Shown: positions 8,054-16,489 of the stretch, piece by piece
How the letters are laid out: each line of letters opens with the position of its first letter
How positions within the stretch are numbered: the first letter of the stretch is position 1
Assembly (NCBI RefSeq): GCF_034932185.1
Contig: NZ_JAYGHW010000007.1
Coordinates: forward strand, 35,454-99,453
Direction: 5' to 3'
DNA length: 64,000 nt
DNA from: Spirulina sp034932185
Lineage (GTDB): Bacteria; Cyanobacteriota; Cyanobacteriia; Cyanobacteriales; Spirulinaceae
Notes under the pieces: model-generated
Databases searched by the model: none
Seen by the model: only the letters and a program-made list of their open reading frames with translations
Told to the model about the DNA's origin: nothing
Program-made: the position numbers and the translations under genes

Positions 8054-10561
8054 ATGTCTAAACCCTCCCCCTCGCCTCTAGAACAGATCCACAATGCGAT
8101 CAAGAGCCAAAATATCTTTAAAGGTATAGGCGTTTTTCGCTCCGATAATGTTTGGGGCCAAGGTCATCCTGATGTAGTGTCCTTTAATGCCCATGCTTCT
8201 GATACGGTCTTCCAAGCCTTAGATCATGTGCGCCAAGACCATAATCAAAAAGTTACATCCCTCGTTTTTACAGCCACGCCGGGCCAGGGAAAAACTCATC
8301 TGATTAATCGCATTCGTCGTCAGTTAATCAATGAAAATGATACGATATTTGTCTATGTCAATGTTCTGAATTTTACTGACTTAGATCAAATCAATTTCTA
8401 CTTTCAGCAAACGATTGTTGATAGTCTCAGCCGTTCCAATAGTCAAGAAATTACCCAGTGGCAAGCTTTAGCCAGTACTATCGTTAATAGTGTTATTCCC
8501 AACACAAGGCAGCCTCAAGTTTTAATTAATCAATTTGATAAGGTCTACCAAGATGGTTTGCAAAAAGGCAGTAATCTGATTGATTTGCTGATTCAGAAGC
8601 TCAATATTCCCAACTATATCAATCCTTACATTGTCCGTGCAGTTTTGTGGATGCTTTCACCGAAGGTATCCAGTTATGCAGAGCGATGGTTAGCGGGTGA
8701 AATTTTGGAAGCATCCCATGCTCAATATTTAGGAGTTCCCCCCTCTATCCATGGCAATCAAGACCAAGACAGTAGCGCATTAAACGTTGTTAAGCAAATT
8801 CTAAATTTAATTGACCGCTACAGTTCAATTATTATCTGCTTTGATGAGCTTGATACCGCAGAAAATTCTAATGATGAAGGATTGAGAACAGAGCAAGTTG
8901 TTGCGGTTTTAGTGAAGTCATTGTATGACACATTGGAGCAGTACAATTTAAGTAAAGGCGTGATCATCCTCATGGTGATGATGCAAGATACTTATATCAA
9001 CTTATTTACTTCCATGCAGTATGGTGGTGTCCATGAACGGATATGCGCCTTTACGCAAAATAAGCCCATTGAGTTAGAATTCATCGTTGAGCCTAATTCA
9101 ATGATTGAGTTAGTGACACTTTATCTCAGTCATTTTTATCAAAAAAGACAATTAGTTCCACCAGAACCTATCTATCCATTTACCGCCGATCAACTCAAAA
9201 AATATGTTAAGGTAAACCGCCCCACGATGCGGGAAGCATTAAAGTGGTGTGCGGAAAACTTTAAGGTTGATGAAACAGATTTATTGCCAGAAAGCCCCGA
9301 TGAGCGCATTGAACTGGCATTAAGTCGAGAAAATGACATCAATTTGAGTGAAACCCTTGAGGATAGCCAATTCATTGGTCATGTTTTAAGATTTGGATTT
9401 ACAGCACTGATCGGGCAATCCCTTTCAGGAGAAACCCCAACGGGCGATCAACTCAACAATGTGGTTGTCCAGGAAATTGTTGATATTGCTCCGAAAGCCA
9501 AAAATAATGATTGGATCAATTTTAAAATTCTAGGCACAGAGGAGGATCAACCTTTTAAACTGGGGGTGATGGTGCTTCAGCATACCCATGGTTTATCTGT
9601 AGGTGCGGGAATGCACAGGATCGTTGATTATAAAACTTTTGATCTAACTCGTGGCTGCTTAGTTCGTTCTAAATCACGAAAAATTAAAAGTCATTGGGAT
9701 TCTTATAAATTATTGAGAAAATTGGTCAAGCAACAGGGGGGCGAATGGGTTGATTTAGAGTTAGAAAACATCGAGCTATTGATTAAGCTGTATATCGTTA
9801 ATGAGCAAAAAGACATCTACAACTTGACTGATGATCAAATCCTCAGTTATACCCAGGAAAAAATGCTTACTAATCCTCTGTTGCTAGAAATATTAAGTCC
9901 TCCATCGGGTAATATACCTGACGTTACAGTTATTGATCCTAGTAATATTGATGAGCTTTTGGACGAATTTTTTCGTCAATACAAAGGTAATTCTGATGAT
10001 GTTGAACAGGCTAGTATTAATGCATTTGATAATGTAAGCGATACTGTAGAGACAATCGAAAATAGTGAGAGTAGTTCAGAACCAAGCACAGCGGAATCTG
10101 TCAATCCTAGCACTAAGCCAGTAGAGCCAGCGTCACAGTCTGATTTATCTGCTACTACTTCAGAAGACCAAACTTCTGAAGAATCTGCTACTCCTGAAAC
10201 TGTTAACCCACCGGCTGAAACTTGGTTAACCCGTGATTATCGGGGGATGAATATCGCCTCTTTCTCTTTAAACGGCACTGAGTATGAGGTGACAACGTGG
10301 CGTGAGCTTTTAATTATGACTTGCACTCTGATGAAACTACACCACAATAAAGATTTTGCTAAGGTTTTAGAGATCAGAGGCCGCAAAAATTCTTACTTTA
10401 GCAAAAATGCCGAAGATCTTAAAAACCCTGAAAAAATTTCCGGCTCAGGTCTTTATGTAGAAACCAATTTAAGTGCTAATCAAATTGTTAAATTTGTACA
10501 TCGAATCATTACAATTTTCGGTTATACCGAAGAGAGTCTAGATATTAAAACCCATGAATAA
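8054..10561 (+). CDS. Large P-loop ATPase (AAA/ORC-like), second gene of candidate defence operon
   Basis: 835 residues, cytosolic. Walker A is TPGQGKTH at 75-82 and Walker B is IIICFDELD at about 259-267, so it is a AAA/STAND-type NTPase with a long insertion between the motifs. After the ATPase core (to about 420) come an uncharacterised region and an acidic Ser/Thr/Glu-rich linker (about 645-715). A compact C-terminal domain follows, with SLNGTEYEVTTWRELL, LEIRGRKNSYFSKN and YVETNLSANQIV; I recall this domain at the ends of other defence-type proteins. Its TAA overlaps the ATG of the nuclease gene (TAATG), implying translational coupling. No HIP1 octamer was seen in the gene, and the codons are AT-rich, suggesting acquisition by transfer. 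Confidence 0.9.
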   Translation: MSKPSPSPLEQIHNAIKSQNIFKGIGVFRSDNVWGQGHPDVVSFNAHASDTVFQALDHVRQDHNQKVTSLVFTATPGQGKTHLINRIRRQLINENDTIFVYVNVLNFTDLDQINFYFQQTIVDSLSRSNSQEITQWQALASTIVNSVIPNTRQPQVLINQFDKVYQDGLQKGSNLIDLLIQKLNIPNYINPYIVRAVLWMLSPKVSSYAERWLAGEILEASHAQYLGVPPSIHGNQDQDSSALNVVKQILNLIDRYSSIIICFDELDTAENSNDEGLRTEQVVAVLVKSLYDTLEQYNLSKGVIILMVMMQDTYINLFTSMQYGGVHERICAFTQNKPIELEFIVEPNSMIELVTLYLSHFYQKRQLVPPEPIYPFTADQLKKYVKVNRPTMREALKWCAENFKVDETDLLPESPDERIELALSRENDINLSETLEDSQFIGHVLRFGFTALIGQSLSGETPTGDQLNNVVVQEIVDIAPKAKNNDWINFKILGTEEDQPFKLGVMVLQHTHGLSVGAGMHRIVDYKTFDLTRGCLVRSKSRKIKSHWDSYKLLRKLVKQQGGEWVDLELENIELLIKLYIVNEQKDIYNLTDDQILSYTQEKMLTNPLLLEILSPPSGNIPDVTVIDPSNIDELLDEFFRQYKGNSDDVEQASINAFDNVSDTVETIENSESSSEPSTAESVNPSTKPVEPASQSDLSATTSEDQTSEESATPETVNPPAETWLTRDYRGMNIASFSLNGTEYEVTTWRELLIMTCTLMKLHHNKDFAKVLEIRGRKNSYFSKNAEDLKNPEKISGSGLYVETNLSANQIVKFVHRIITIFGYTEESLDIKTHE

Positions 10562-12039
10562 TGAGTGAATCCAGTAGTTTATCATTAGCCATCGCTTTAC
10601 CCAGCATGGATATTCAAGCCTTAATCCAAGGCGTAACCCTTGCTGCCTTACCTAATCGCTCCCTGCGGCCGGGTCAATGTTTTTTACTCTATCCCGTCGA
10701 AACTGAATCTTCAGCCCAAGCCTACCATCCACAATTAACCATTACCCAACCCCCGAACCCCCCATCCTCATCCCAAGTCTGGATCGAAGCCTGGGCAAAA
10801 TGCGAACGCTGTGAACTCATTGGTGAAGCTTCAGAAGTAGAAGATCTTGCCCATTACACGATCTGGACAGCACCAGAACTCATTAAACGCAAACAAAACC
10901 GAGCTTATCTCTTCCTGGCCTACTTGAAGGTCTATCAATTTACGGAAAAGATTGCAGTGGAGGCGATCGCCAACATCACCGAAAAAATCGGCAAACCCAT
11001 CGCCATGGGTCAATCTATCAATATTGACCCCTCCACCCCCATCCTCTCACCCGAAGAATTTAACCAACAATTCCAAAACCTACAATCACGCCAACCCACC
11101 CATCACCCAGAACCACAACCCCCTCCACAACCTGTCATTGAACCTAGCCCGATTCCACCTATTATCGACCCGCCGATTCCCCCTGTTCCCGATCCTCCGA
11201 TTCCCCCTGTCATCGGCCCCGACGATGATCAATGGATTGAACAAATTGCCACCATTGGCAATTCCAGCCAAGGCCACGACTTTGAACGCTTAATCCGTAA
11301 AGCCTTGATCTTTTTAGGCTTTGAAAACACAATCAATCACTCCAAAGCCAGCCTTGATCCCGATGCCACCGGCGGCCCCGGCGGCCTAGACTTCTATGCA
11401 AATCAACCCTATCCCATCGTTGGCGAATGCAAAGCCACCAAAACCGAAAAAGTCTCCGATGGCACACCCGCCCAATTAATTAGATTGGGGCATAATATCC
11501 TTCAAGAGCAATACAACCCTTGCGTTAAAATTATCATCGCTGCCGGTGAACTCACAGAATATGCCAATAAAACAGCATTGAGCAATGATCTGAATGTAAT
11601 TCGTCCTGAAACCATTCAAAATCTAACCCAACTCAAAAAACACTATCCCGGCTCAATCAATTTATGGGCATTGAAAGAATGCCTAGAACGTGAACCCTTT
11701 GGCGAACAAGCAGACCAAAAACTCAGAACCTACATTGCTCAAGTCATTCAAGCCTTACAAATCCGGTCTGATCTCGTTCAGTTAGTCAAAGAAGAGGGTG
11801 GATCTGTTGAATTTTTACGCGGTGGATTTCGCCGAAATTACACATTACAAGATCGAGAAATGTACCAAATCTTAATTGAATTATCCTCTCCTCTAACAGG
11901 TTATATTGGGCGCAAAAAGAATGATAAAAAGGATAATAAATCTAACAAAGAAGATGATGGATTGAAAACTGATTCCTTTTATTTTTTGAGAGACTTCGTA
12001 TTTACCAAAGATTTTCTCATTGATGATCATCAAGAATAA
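10561..12039 (+). CDS. DUF1802-like domain fused to PD-(D/E)XK nuclease
   Basis: 492 residues. Residues 15-130 follow the pattern of DUF1802 proteins (CFLLYP, WIEAWAKCERC, HYTIWTAPELIKRK, YLKVYQF); this is judged by eye. A proline-rich linker (about 180-222) leads to a restriction-endonuclease-like domain: Glu242 in HDFERLIRKAL, GGPGGLDFYA with Asp277, then Glu289-Cys-Lys291 in VGECKATK. This is the E-D-ExK active-site order, so the nuclease should be active. A charged Lys/Asp/Asn-rich segment lies near residue 455. The start overlaps the ATPase stop by one base. The protein is the likely effector of the operon. Confidence 0.88.
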   Translation: MSESSSLSLAIALPSMDIQALIQGVTLAALPNRSLRPGQCFLLYPVETESSAQAYHPQLTITQPPNPPSSSQVWIEAWAKCERCELIGEASEVEDLAHYTIWTAPELIKRKQNRAYLFLAYLKVYQFTEKIAVEAIANITEKIGKPIAMGQSINIDPSTPILSPEEFNQQFQNLQSRQPTHHPEPQPPPQPVIEPSPIPPIIDPPIPPVPDPPIPPVIGPDDDQWIEQIATIGNSSQGHDFERLIRKALIFLGFENTINHSKASLDPDATGGPGGLDFYANQPYPIVGECKATKTEKVSDGTPAQLIRLGHNILQEQYNPCVKIIIAAGELTEYANKTALSNDLNVIRPETIQNLTQLKKHYPGSINLWALKECLEREPFGEQADQKLRTYIAQVIQALQIRSDLVQLVKEEGGSVEFLRGGFRRNYTLQDREMYQILIELSSPLTGYIGRKKNDKKDNKSNKEDDGLKTDSFYFLRDFVFTKDFLIDDHQE

Positions 12040-12403
12040 AACTCTTGTTTCCTAGTATTAGGGTGTGTACGCTCCCCCGGAAGGCTTCTGCCTCCATCCC
12101 AGGCGGCAGAGCCGCCCGAAGCCCGTGCCAAGGCAGAGCCATGGCACGAGATCAGTGAAATTTTTCGCCCCTACGCCGATCCATTCGATAACCGGATGCC
12201 GATCACCGGAGAGGCGGTAGGTTGCCACAAAATACTGAGTACAAAAGGATTAACTAAGCATCCTTCCCCGGAAACTGACTAAAATCAAGGGGAGGGACTG
12301 ATCCAGATCATAGGTTAAATCTGCTAAATTCAGTATTCTTGCCACTATGGGAGGTCATACCCCTCAAACAGTGGTTGACAAACCATCAAGATGATGTTGG
12401 AGG
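12040..12403. other. Intergenic gap after the defence operon
   Basis: Non-coding. It holds an inverted partial copy of the composite repeat (12068-12175), then sequence with no recognisable gene or RNA. No clear rho-independent terminator for the operon is seen; the repeat hairpins may serve. Confidence 0.6.
12068..12175. repeat. Composite intergenic repeat, inverted copy
   Basis: Contains CCCCCGGAAGGCTTCTGCC, GGCGGCAGAGCCGCC, GGCAGAGCCATGGCAC and a half-copy of the 22-bp palindrome (AAATTTTTCGCCCCTACG). These are the same modules as at 532-662, in partly inverted order. Confidence 0.65.
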
Positions 12404-12622
12404 ATGAGTGTTGTGATTAGTATTGGTGAAATTGTCCAAGAAGCCCTCGGCCAAGGCTGCTTAACCGTCGAAGCCGAAAATCAACTGCGCTGTCTTCTGT
12501 CCCACAGTCGCCCAGAAGATGTGCTCCTATTTAGCCAGTTGCAGGCAGAAATCATGGAAGGCCGAGTTCGACAGGAGGCCCGCGAACGCTACCACCGGCA
12601 ATTGGCAGCCGCCACAGCCTAA
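12404..12622 (+). CDS. Small conserved cyanobacterial hypothetical protein
   Basis: Up to 72 residues, alpha-helical and charged, with no known domain. The stretch LTVEAENQLRCLL followed by EIMEGRVRQEARERY recalls a short family I know only as hypothetical. Start is uncertain: the ATG at 12404 abuts the GGAGG at 12399-12403, leaving no spacer, while a GTG at 12413 would have a normal spacer of about 9 nt and gives a protein beginning ISIGEIVQEA. Confidence 0.65.
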   Translation: MSVVISIGEIVQEALGQGCLTVEAENQLRCLLSHSRPEDVLLFSQLQAEIMEGRVRQEARERYHRQLAAATA

Positions 12623-12662
12623 CTAGGTTCAGGGGTAGGGCAACACTCCACCCCCCAGCCCA

Positions 12663-13052
12663 TTAATCTCCGTGCAATTCGGCGATCGCCTCCGCCTGTC
12701 GCCACAGACGATAGAGGAACGTTTCCGTGCGATCGCCCAACCGCGTCACAAAAACCCCCGTTTCCGCTTCCGGGTCAGCCCCCACCCAAGTCCCATTCAG
12801 GCAAATCTCCACATAGCCCGCATCACAAGCCGCCACCGCCACTCCACAGCCCAACTCCGGCCAGAGCAACGCCTCAAAGGTTGCCAACTCCGGCAAATCC
12901 TCCGGCAGCAAAAACGAAGCCGTCGTCGGCTCCATCGTTAACGCCGTCCCCGCATGGAGCGAAACCAACAGGCGAGATTGCAACCAGGTTTCCACCGTCA
13001 TGCTCAATTGTTCGAGCCAAAAACCATCGTCAGTATAAGTTAATTTCAACAT
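12663..13052 (-). CDS. alr0857-family cyanobacterial protein
   Basis: 129 residues from the ATG at 13052 (MLKLTYTDDGFWLEQL); the open frame extends further upstream without family support. The core VETWLQSRLLVSLHAGTAL, SFLLPEDLPEL and a C-terminal VFVTRLGDRTETFLYRLW match a conserved cyanobacterial family named after Anabaena alr0857. It is likely cytosolic, with no catalytic motif evident and function unknown. It is convergent with the small gene at 12404, leaving about 40 bp. Confidence 0.8.
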   Translation of the reverse strand: MLKLTYTDDGFWLEQLSMTVETWLQSRLLVSLHAGTALTMEPTTASFLLPEDLPELATFEALLWPELGCGVAVAACDAGYVEICLNGTWVGADPEAETGVFVTRLGDRTETFLYRLWRQAEAIAELHGD

Positions 13053-13500
13053 TGCTCTTAAGCCTTCAATGCTGGGCAAAAAAAATGCAAAACATTCAGC
13101 AACCGTCAACAGAAAGCCCCGCCTCTACAGTTCAGAAGCGGGGCAAAGCATAGTTGAGCTTTGACATTCAGGCACAAGTCCTTCGCCAAGGCAGCCTGTC
13201 ACCGCTGAGAACCGCAAAAATTAAGATTGGCAGCTTGCCGGATTGGGGATTGACGGGGGGAATTGTGCCGTCAAAGCCAAAACTGGCGGGCAAAACCGGC
13301 GAGGTCAACCCCTCACCCCTGAGGCGATTGCCCCAGGTTTTGCCATTGGTAATTGCATTGAAATTTCCCATCTATTCCCCCTAGCCTATGGCTTTGGCCA
13401 AGTTTTGCACGAATTTAACCGCGAAGTTCGTAACCAATGTTTTTCTATACTACACTTGTAATATCCCAATGTCCACATTTTTTTGGAGGAATTTGCCACC
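13053..13500. other. 450-bp non-coding gap with two hairpins
   Basis: Contains a GCCCCGC/GCGGGGC hairpin at 13116-13144 and a TTGACGG/CCGTCAA hairpin at 13250-13274 (11-nt loop). The small open frames here have no family resemblance. It ends in a TATACT-containing stretch (around 13445-13455) and a GGAGG ahead of the ATG at 13501. Confidence 0.5.
13116..13144. terminator. GC-rich hairpin (GCCCCGC/GCGGGGC)
   Basis: Seven-base-pair stem with a 15-nt loop, in an A-rich context. It could terminate transcription or be a relic of an IS200/IS605-type element end, which often carries such a stem. No long T run follows on either strand. Confidence 0.35.
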
Positions 13501-13836
13501 ATGCGCACCTTGACCCGCACCACCACCACCGAGATGGAAGTCACCAGTATTCGTTTAGAGCGTGAATTGAAAGATAAACTCAAAGCCCTCTCCGGCAATA
13601 CCGGCTATCAAGCCTTGATCAGAGATGTCCTCTGGAGCTACGTTCAGCAAAAATCCGGCGACTACCGCCCCCAGTTTTCCCGCCAAGACCTCCGGGCCGC
13701 CGTGGAGGCGATCGCCCAAACCGATCAGCATTGCGTCCTCACCGGCACACCCATCCCCCAAAATTCCCCAATGCTCCTAGGGCTGACCACCGCCGGGGAT
13801 TTTGTCCCCCTCAGCCCCGATAGTCTCCACGATTAA
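13501..13836 (+). CDS. Ribbon-helix-helix domain protein
   Basis: 111 residues. Start chosen at the ATG at 13501 because TTTGGAGGAATTTGCCACC provides a clear ribosome site; an in-frame upstream start would swallow it. Residues about 13-50 (VTSIRLERELKDKLKAL, GYQALIRDVLWSYV) are the strand-helix-helix of MetJ/CopG-type DNA binders. The C-terminal half has a QHCVLTGTPIPQNSPMLLG stretch, recalling short cyanobacterial regulators. No toxin is directly downstream in the same orientation; a Uma2 nuclease gene is convergent. Confidence 0.8.
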   Translation: MRTLTRTTTTEMEVTSIRLERELKDKLKALSGNTGYQALIRDVLWSYVQQKSGDYRPQFSRQDLRAAVEAIAQTDQHCVLTGTPIPQNSPMLLGLTTAGDFVPLSPDSLHD

Positions 13837-13845
13837 CGCCATCCC

Positions 13846-14454
13846 TTAGGGAGACAAGTCTCCTCCCTCGACCCCATCCGGTAATGGCTCAAAAACAATC
13901 TCTTCGTAAAATTCCTCAATGGCCACCGTTAAATTAATGCTGGCTAAGGTGAGGCGATCGCCCGCTCGATAGCTCAGAATCAGCCAATCCCCCGCCTCAT
14001 TTTTGTGATAAATATCAATCGCCATCTCCTCAGAACTGACTAACACATAATCCACTAAATTCGGATTGCGGCGATATTTTTCAAACTTCTTGCCACGGTC
14101 ATAGGCCTCAGTACTAGGGGATAAAACCTCCACAATCAAGCAAGGATAAGTGATGTATTGGGTGCTGGAATTATCTCTCTGATCGCAAGTAACACTCAGA
14201 TCGGGATAGGTATAGTTGCGGGTGTTGAGAATATTGACACGGCAGTCAGAATTGTATGTTTTACAACCACTACCCCGCAAATGAGGCTTAATAATCGCTA
14301 AAAAGTTTCCTGCAATATCACTATGATTTTTTGTCCCCCCACTCATTGCATAAACCCGCCCATCAATTAGCTCATGCTTTTCTAGCTGCTTTGCTTCCCA
14401 AGCAAAATACTCTTCAGGGGTAAAGTACTGCTCCTGCTCTCTAGCTGCAATCAT
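13846..14454 (-). CDS. Uma2-family (DUF820) putative endonuclease
   Basis: 202 residues from the ATG at 14454 (MIAAREQEQYFTPEEYF); a longer open frame upstream lacks family similarity. Uma2 proteins have a PD-(D/E)XK fold and are greatly expanded in cyanobacteria. Expected residues are present: KHELIDGRVYAMSGG, YPDLSVTC (metal Asp), LIVEVLSPST (Glu) and YDRGKKFEKY (Lys). Function in vivo is unknown. It lies 134 bp downstream of yhaV on the same strand and contains one HIP1 site. Confidence 0.9.
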   Translation of the reverse strand: MIAAREQEQYFTPEEYFAWEAKQLEKHELIDGRVYAMSGGTKNHSDIAGNFLAIIKPHLRGSGCKTYNSDCRVNILNTRNYTYPDLSVTCDQRDNSSTQYITYPCLIVEVLSPSTEAYDRGKKFEKYRRNPNLVDYVLVSSEEMAIDIYHKNEAGDWLILSYRAGDRLTLASINLTVAIEEFYEEIVFEPLPDGVEGGDLSP

Positions 14455-14588
14455 GAGAATCTCCCACTCTAAAGGTTGTAATACCAGTTTAAACCTTATA
14501 ATCCAATCCTCGCAATTCTTCCGAATTGCCCCCTTCAACCGTGCCGACTCCGTGAACCGGTCACAGTAAACCGACATTCCGCAATGAG

Positions 14589-15086
14589 TTAAATTTCGGT
14601 TTCAGCAGCTTTTTGTAAACGGCTTATTGCACTTTTTGCTTCTTTGAGTAAGTTATGCCAATCATCTGGAGGATGACCACTCTCTAGCATTTTCCTAAAG
14701 ACTCGATAAGCATCTGTATTACTCTCATAAGCTCGCTTAGATTTTTCATCATTGACCCAAGCAAGGAGAATTATTTTACTTTCTTGATGATATCGAAAAA
14801 ACAGTCGATACTGCTGAAAAAATTTGGCTCTAAACCAGTGTTTGTAATCATCGCCAAGGGTAGACCCCTGTCGATACTCATTTCGAGTTGGATCTTGAGG
14901 AATAATCTCAAAAGCTAACTTTGCTATGGCCGCTAGACGCTTTGTGGCATTGTTTTTTTGATAATCTTGGGGAAACTTGCGACGCAGATGTTCAACCTGC
15001 GCCACAAGTTCTTCAAACTGTTTAAGGAACAGAGGATGAGCAAAGATGTTCCATCCATTAATAACTAGCGGCTGATCTACTGGCAA
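14589..15086 (-). CDS. yhaV: YhaV-type toxin (ribonuclease)
   Basis: 165 residues. Family pattern: INGWNIFAHPLFLKQFEELV at the N-terminus, then RNEYRQGSTLGDDYKHWFRAKF and QYRLFFRYHQESKIILLAWVND. YhaV is a RelE-superfamily mRNA interferase counteracted by PrlF. A TTG at 15086, two bases after the prlF stop, is the only plausible start; the ribosome site would lie in the prlF 3' end (GAGGACGAA). Tight spacing implies coupled expression. Length matches YhaV. Confidence 0.9.
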   Translation of the reverse strand: MPVDQPLVINGWNIFAHPLFLKQFEELVAQVEHLRRKFPQDYQKNNATKRLAAIAKLAFEIIPQDPTRNEYRQGSTLGDDYKHWFRAKFFQQYRLFFRYHQESKIILLAWVNDEKSKRAYESNTDAYRVFRKMLESGHPPDDWHNLLKEAKSAISRLQKAAETEI

Positions 15087-15088
15087 CC

Positions 15089-15424
15089 TTATTCGTCCTC
15101 ATCCAGTAGTGGTGCATCAAGATCCAGATCAACGCCGGAGACTAAGGATTGAACATGACTGGCTAGGTCAGAACTCATTGCTCGTATCTGTTGAGGGTTC
15201 TGTTCGATATCTTGGGCAAGAAAATTTAGAAATTTCCCAAGCACTGGATCATTTTCTTCTGTCTGGCCAGCCCGCGAGATCCATACTTTGCCATTGGGCT
15301 GTATGGTGTAGCAGATTTTATCGCGCTTATTCAAGCCCAGGGCTTTGCGAACAGGCTCAGGCACTGTCGTTTGATAGCGATCCGTAAGCGTGGATTCCGG
15401 ACATGGGTCTAGCGTTGCAACCAT
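15089..15424 (-). CDS. prlF: PrlF-type antitoxin (AbrB/SpoVT fold)
   Basis: 111 residues. Residues 12-50 form the swapped-hairpin AbrB domain (LTDRYQTTVPEPVRKALGL, DKICYTIQPNGKVWI). The acidic tail (SGVDLDLDAPLLDEDE) is typical of the toxin-binding end of PrlF. It is the first gene of the prlF-yhaV pair, with an ATG at 15424, and presumably represses its own promoter in the 15425-15520 gap. Confidence 0.9.
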   Translation of the reverse strand: MVATLDPCPESTLTDRYQTTVPEPVRKALGLNKRDKICYTIQPNGKVWISRAGQTEENDPVLGKFLNFLAQDIEQNPQQIRAMSSDLASHVQSLVSGVDLDLDAPLLDEDE

Positions 15425-15673
15425 AGCGACCTTATCAGCCTGTTGATAAAACTAGATCTTAATGGTAATGCAACTGCATTGTCTTGTCAACTGTAGAGTA
15501 ATTAGGTCTACAGCCTAACGATGGAGTTGAACTGTATCCGCCACACTTGCGGTGAACTGAGCAATGACGGGTTCTCCATCGGAGCATCGCCCCCACCCTT
15601 AACCCCAAACCCGCCAGGAGCGTACAATGAAAAGTCCATGCTCATTTTTGGACTTTTTGCAGGAAAACGCCCG

Positions 15674-16483
15674 ATGCTAACAGCCACCACCACCCAAGAC
15701 CCCTTAATCATTGCCGGCCGCCCCTTCACCTCCCGGCTGATGACCGGAACCGGCAAATACCGCGACTTCGCCACCATGCAGGCCAGCATCACCGCCAGTG
15801 GTTGCGAAATCGTCACCGTCGCTGTCCGCCGCGTTCAAACCCAAGCCCCCGGCCATGAAGGGTTAGCGGAAGCCATCGACTGGGGCAAAATTTGGATGCT
15901 CCCCAATACCGCCGGTTGCGCCACCGCTGAAGATGCGATCCGCGTCGCCCGCCTCGGTCGCGAAATGGCCAAACTTTTGGGTCAGGAAGACAATAACTTT
16001 GTCAAATTAGAAGTGATTCCCGATAGTAAATATTTATTACCCGATCCCATCGGCACGCTCAACGCTGCGGAGCAGTTGGTGAAAGAAGGCTTTGCGGTTC
16101 TACCCTATATCAACGCCGATCCCCTTTTGGCCAAACGGTTAGAGGAAGTCGGCTGTGCGACGGTGATGCCCTTGGGTTCCCCCATTGGTTCCGGCCAGGG
16201 GTTGAAAAATCTTGCCAATATTCAAATTATTATTGAGCAATCGCAAGTTCCCGTGATTGTCGATGCGGGCATTGGTGCGCCCAGTGAGGCGGCGGCGGCC
16301 ATGGAGTTGGGGGCCGATGGGTTGTTGATCAATAGTGCGATCGCCCTCGCCCAAAATCCCCCCCAAATGGCCAAAGCCATGGCCCTCGCCGCCGAAGCCG
16401 GACGGTTAGCCTACCAAGCGGGGCGCATTCCCATCAAGGCCTACGCCGCCGCCAGTTCCCCCCTCACCGGCATCATTGCTTAA
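15674..16483 (+). CDS. thiG: Thiazole synthase
   Basis: 269 residues from the ATG at 15674. ThiG is a TIM-barrel enzyme that condenses 1-deoxy-xylulose 5-phosphate, dehydroglycine and ThiS thiocarboxylate into the thiazole of thiamine. Visible motifs: MTGTGKY near the N-terminus, NTAGCATAEDA, the Schiff-base lysine in FVKLEVI, and phosphate-binding VDAGIGAPSEAA and GLLINSAIA. The longer in-frame extension upstream lacks similarity. No TPP riboswitch was recognised in the 250-bp leader. No other thi gene is adjacent. Confidence 0.96.
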   Translation: MLTATTTQDPLIIAGRPFTSRLMTGTGKYRDFATMQASITASGCEIVTVAVRRVQTQAPGHEGLAEAIDWGKIWMLPNTAGCATAEDAIRVARLGREMAKLLGQEDNNFVKLEVIPDSKYLLPDPIGTLNAAEQLVKEGFAVLPYINADPLLAKRLEEVGCATVMPLGSPIGSGQGLKNLANIQIIIEQSQVPVIVDAGIGAPSEAAAAMELGADGLLINSAIALAQNPPQMAKAMALAAEAGRLAYQAGRIPIKAYAAASSPLTGIIA

Positions 16484-16489
16484 GGGGTT

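Noticed and set aside
13243..13461. Possible gene in the gap before the RHH gene
   Set aside because: Plausible-looking residues but no ribosome site or family; overlaps hairpins.
15425..15673. TPP riboswitch upstream of thiG
   Set aside because: The conserved CUGAGA and ACCUGAUCUGG elements could not be found.
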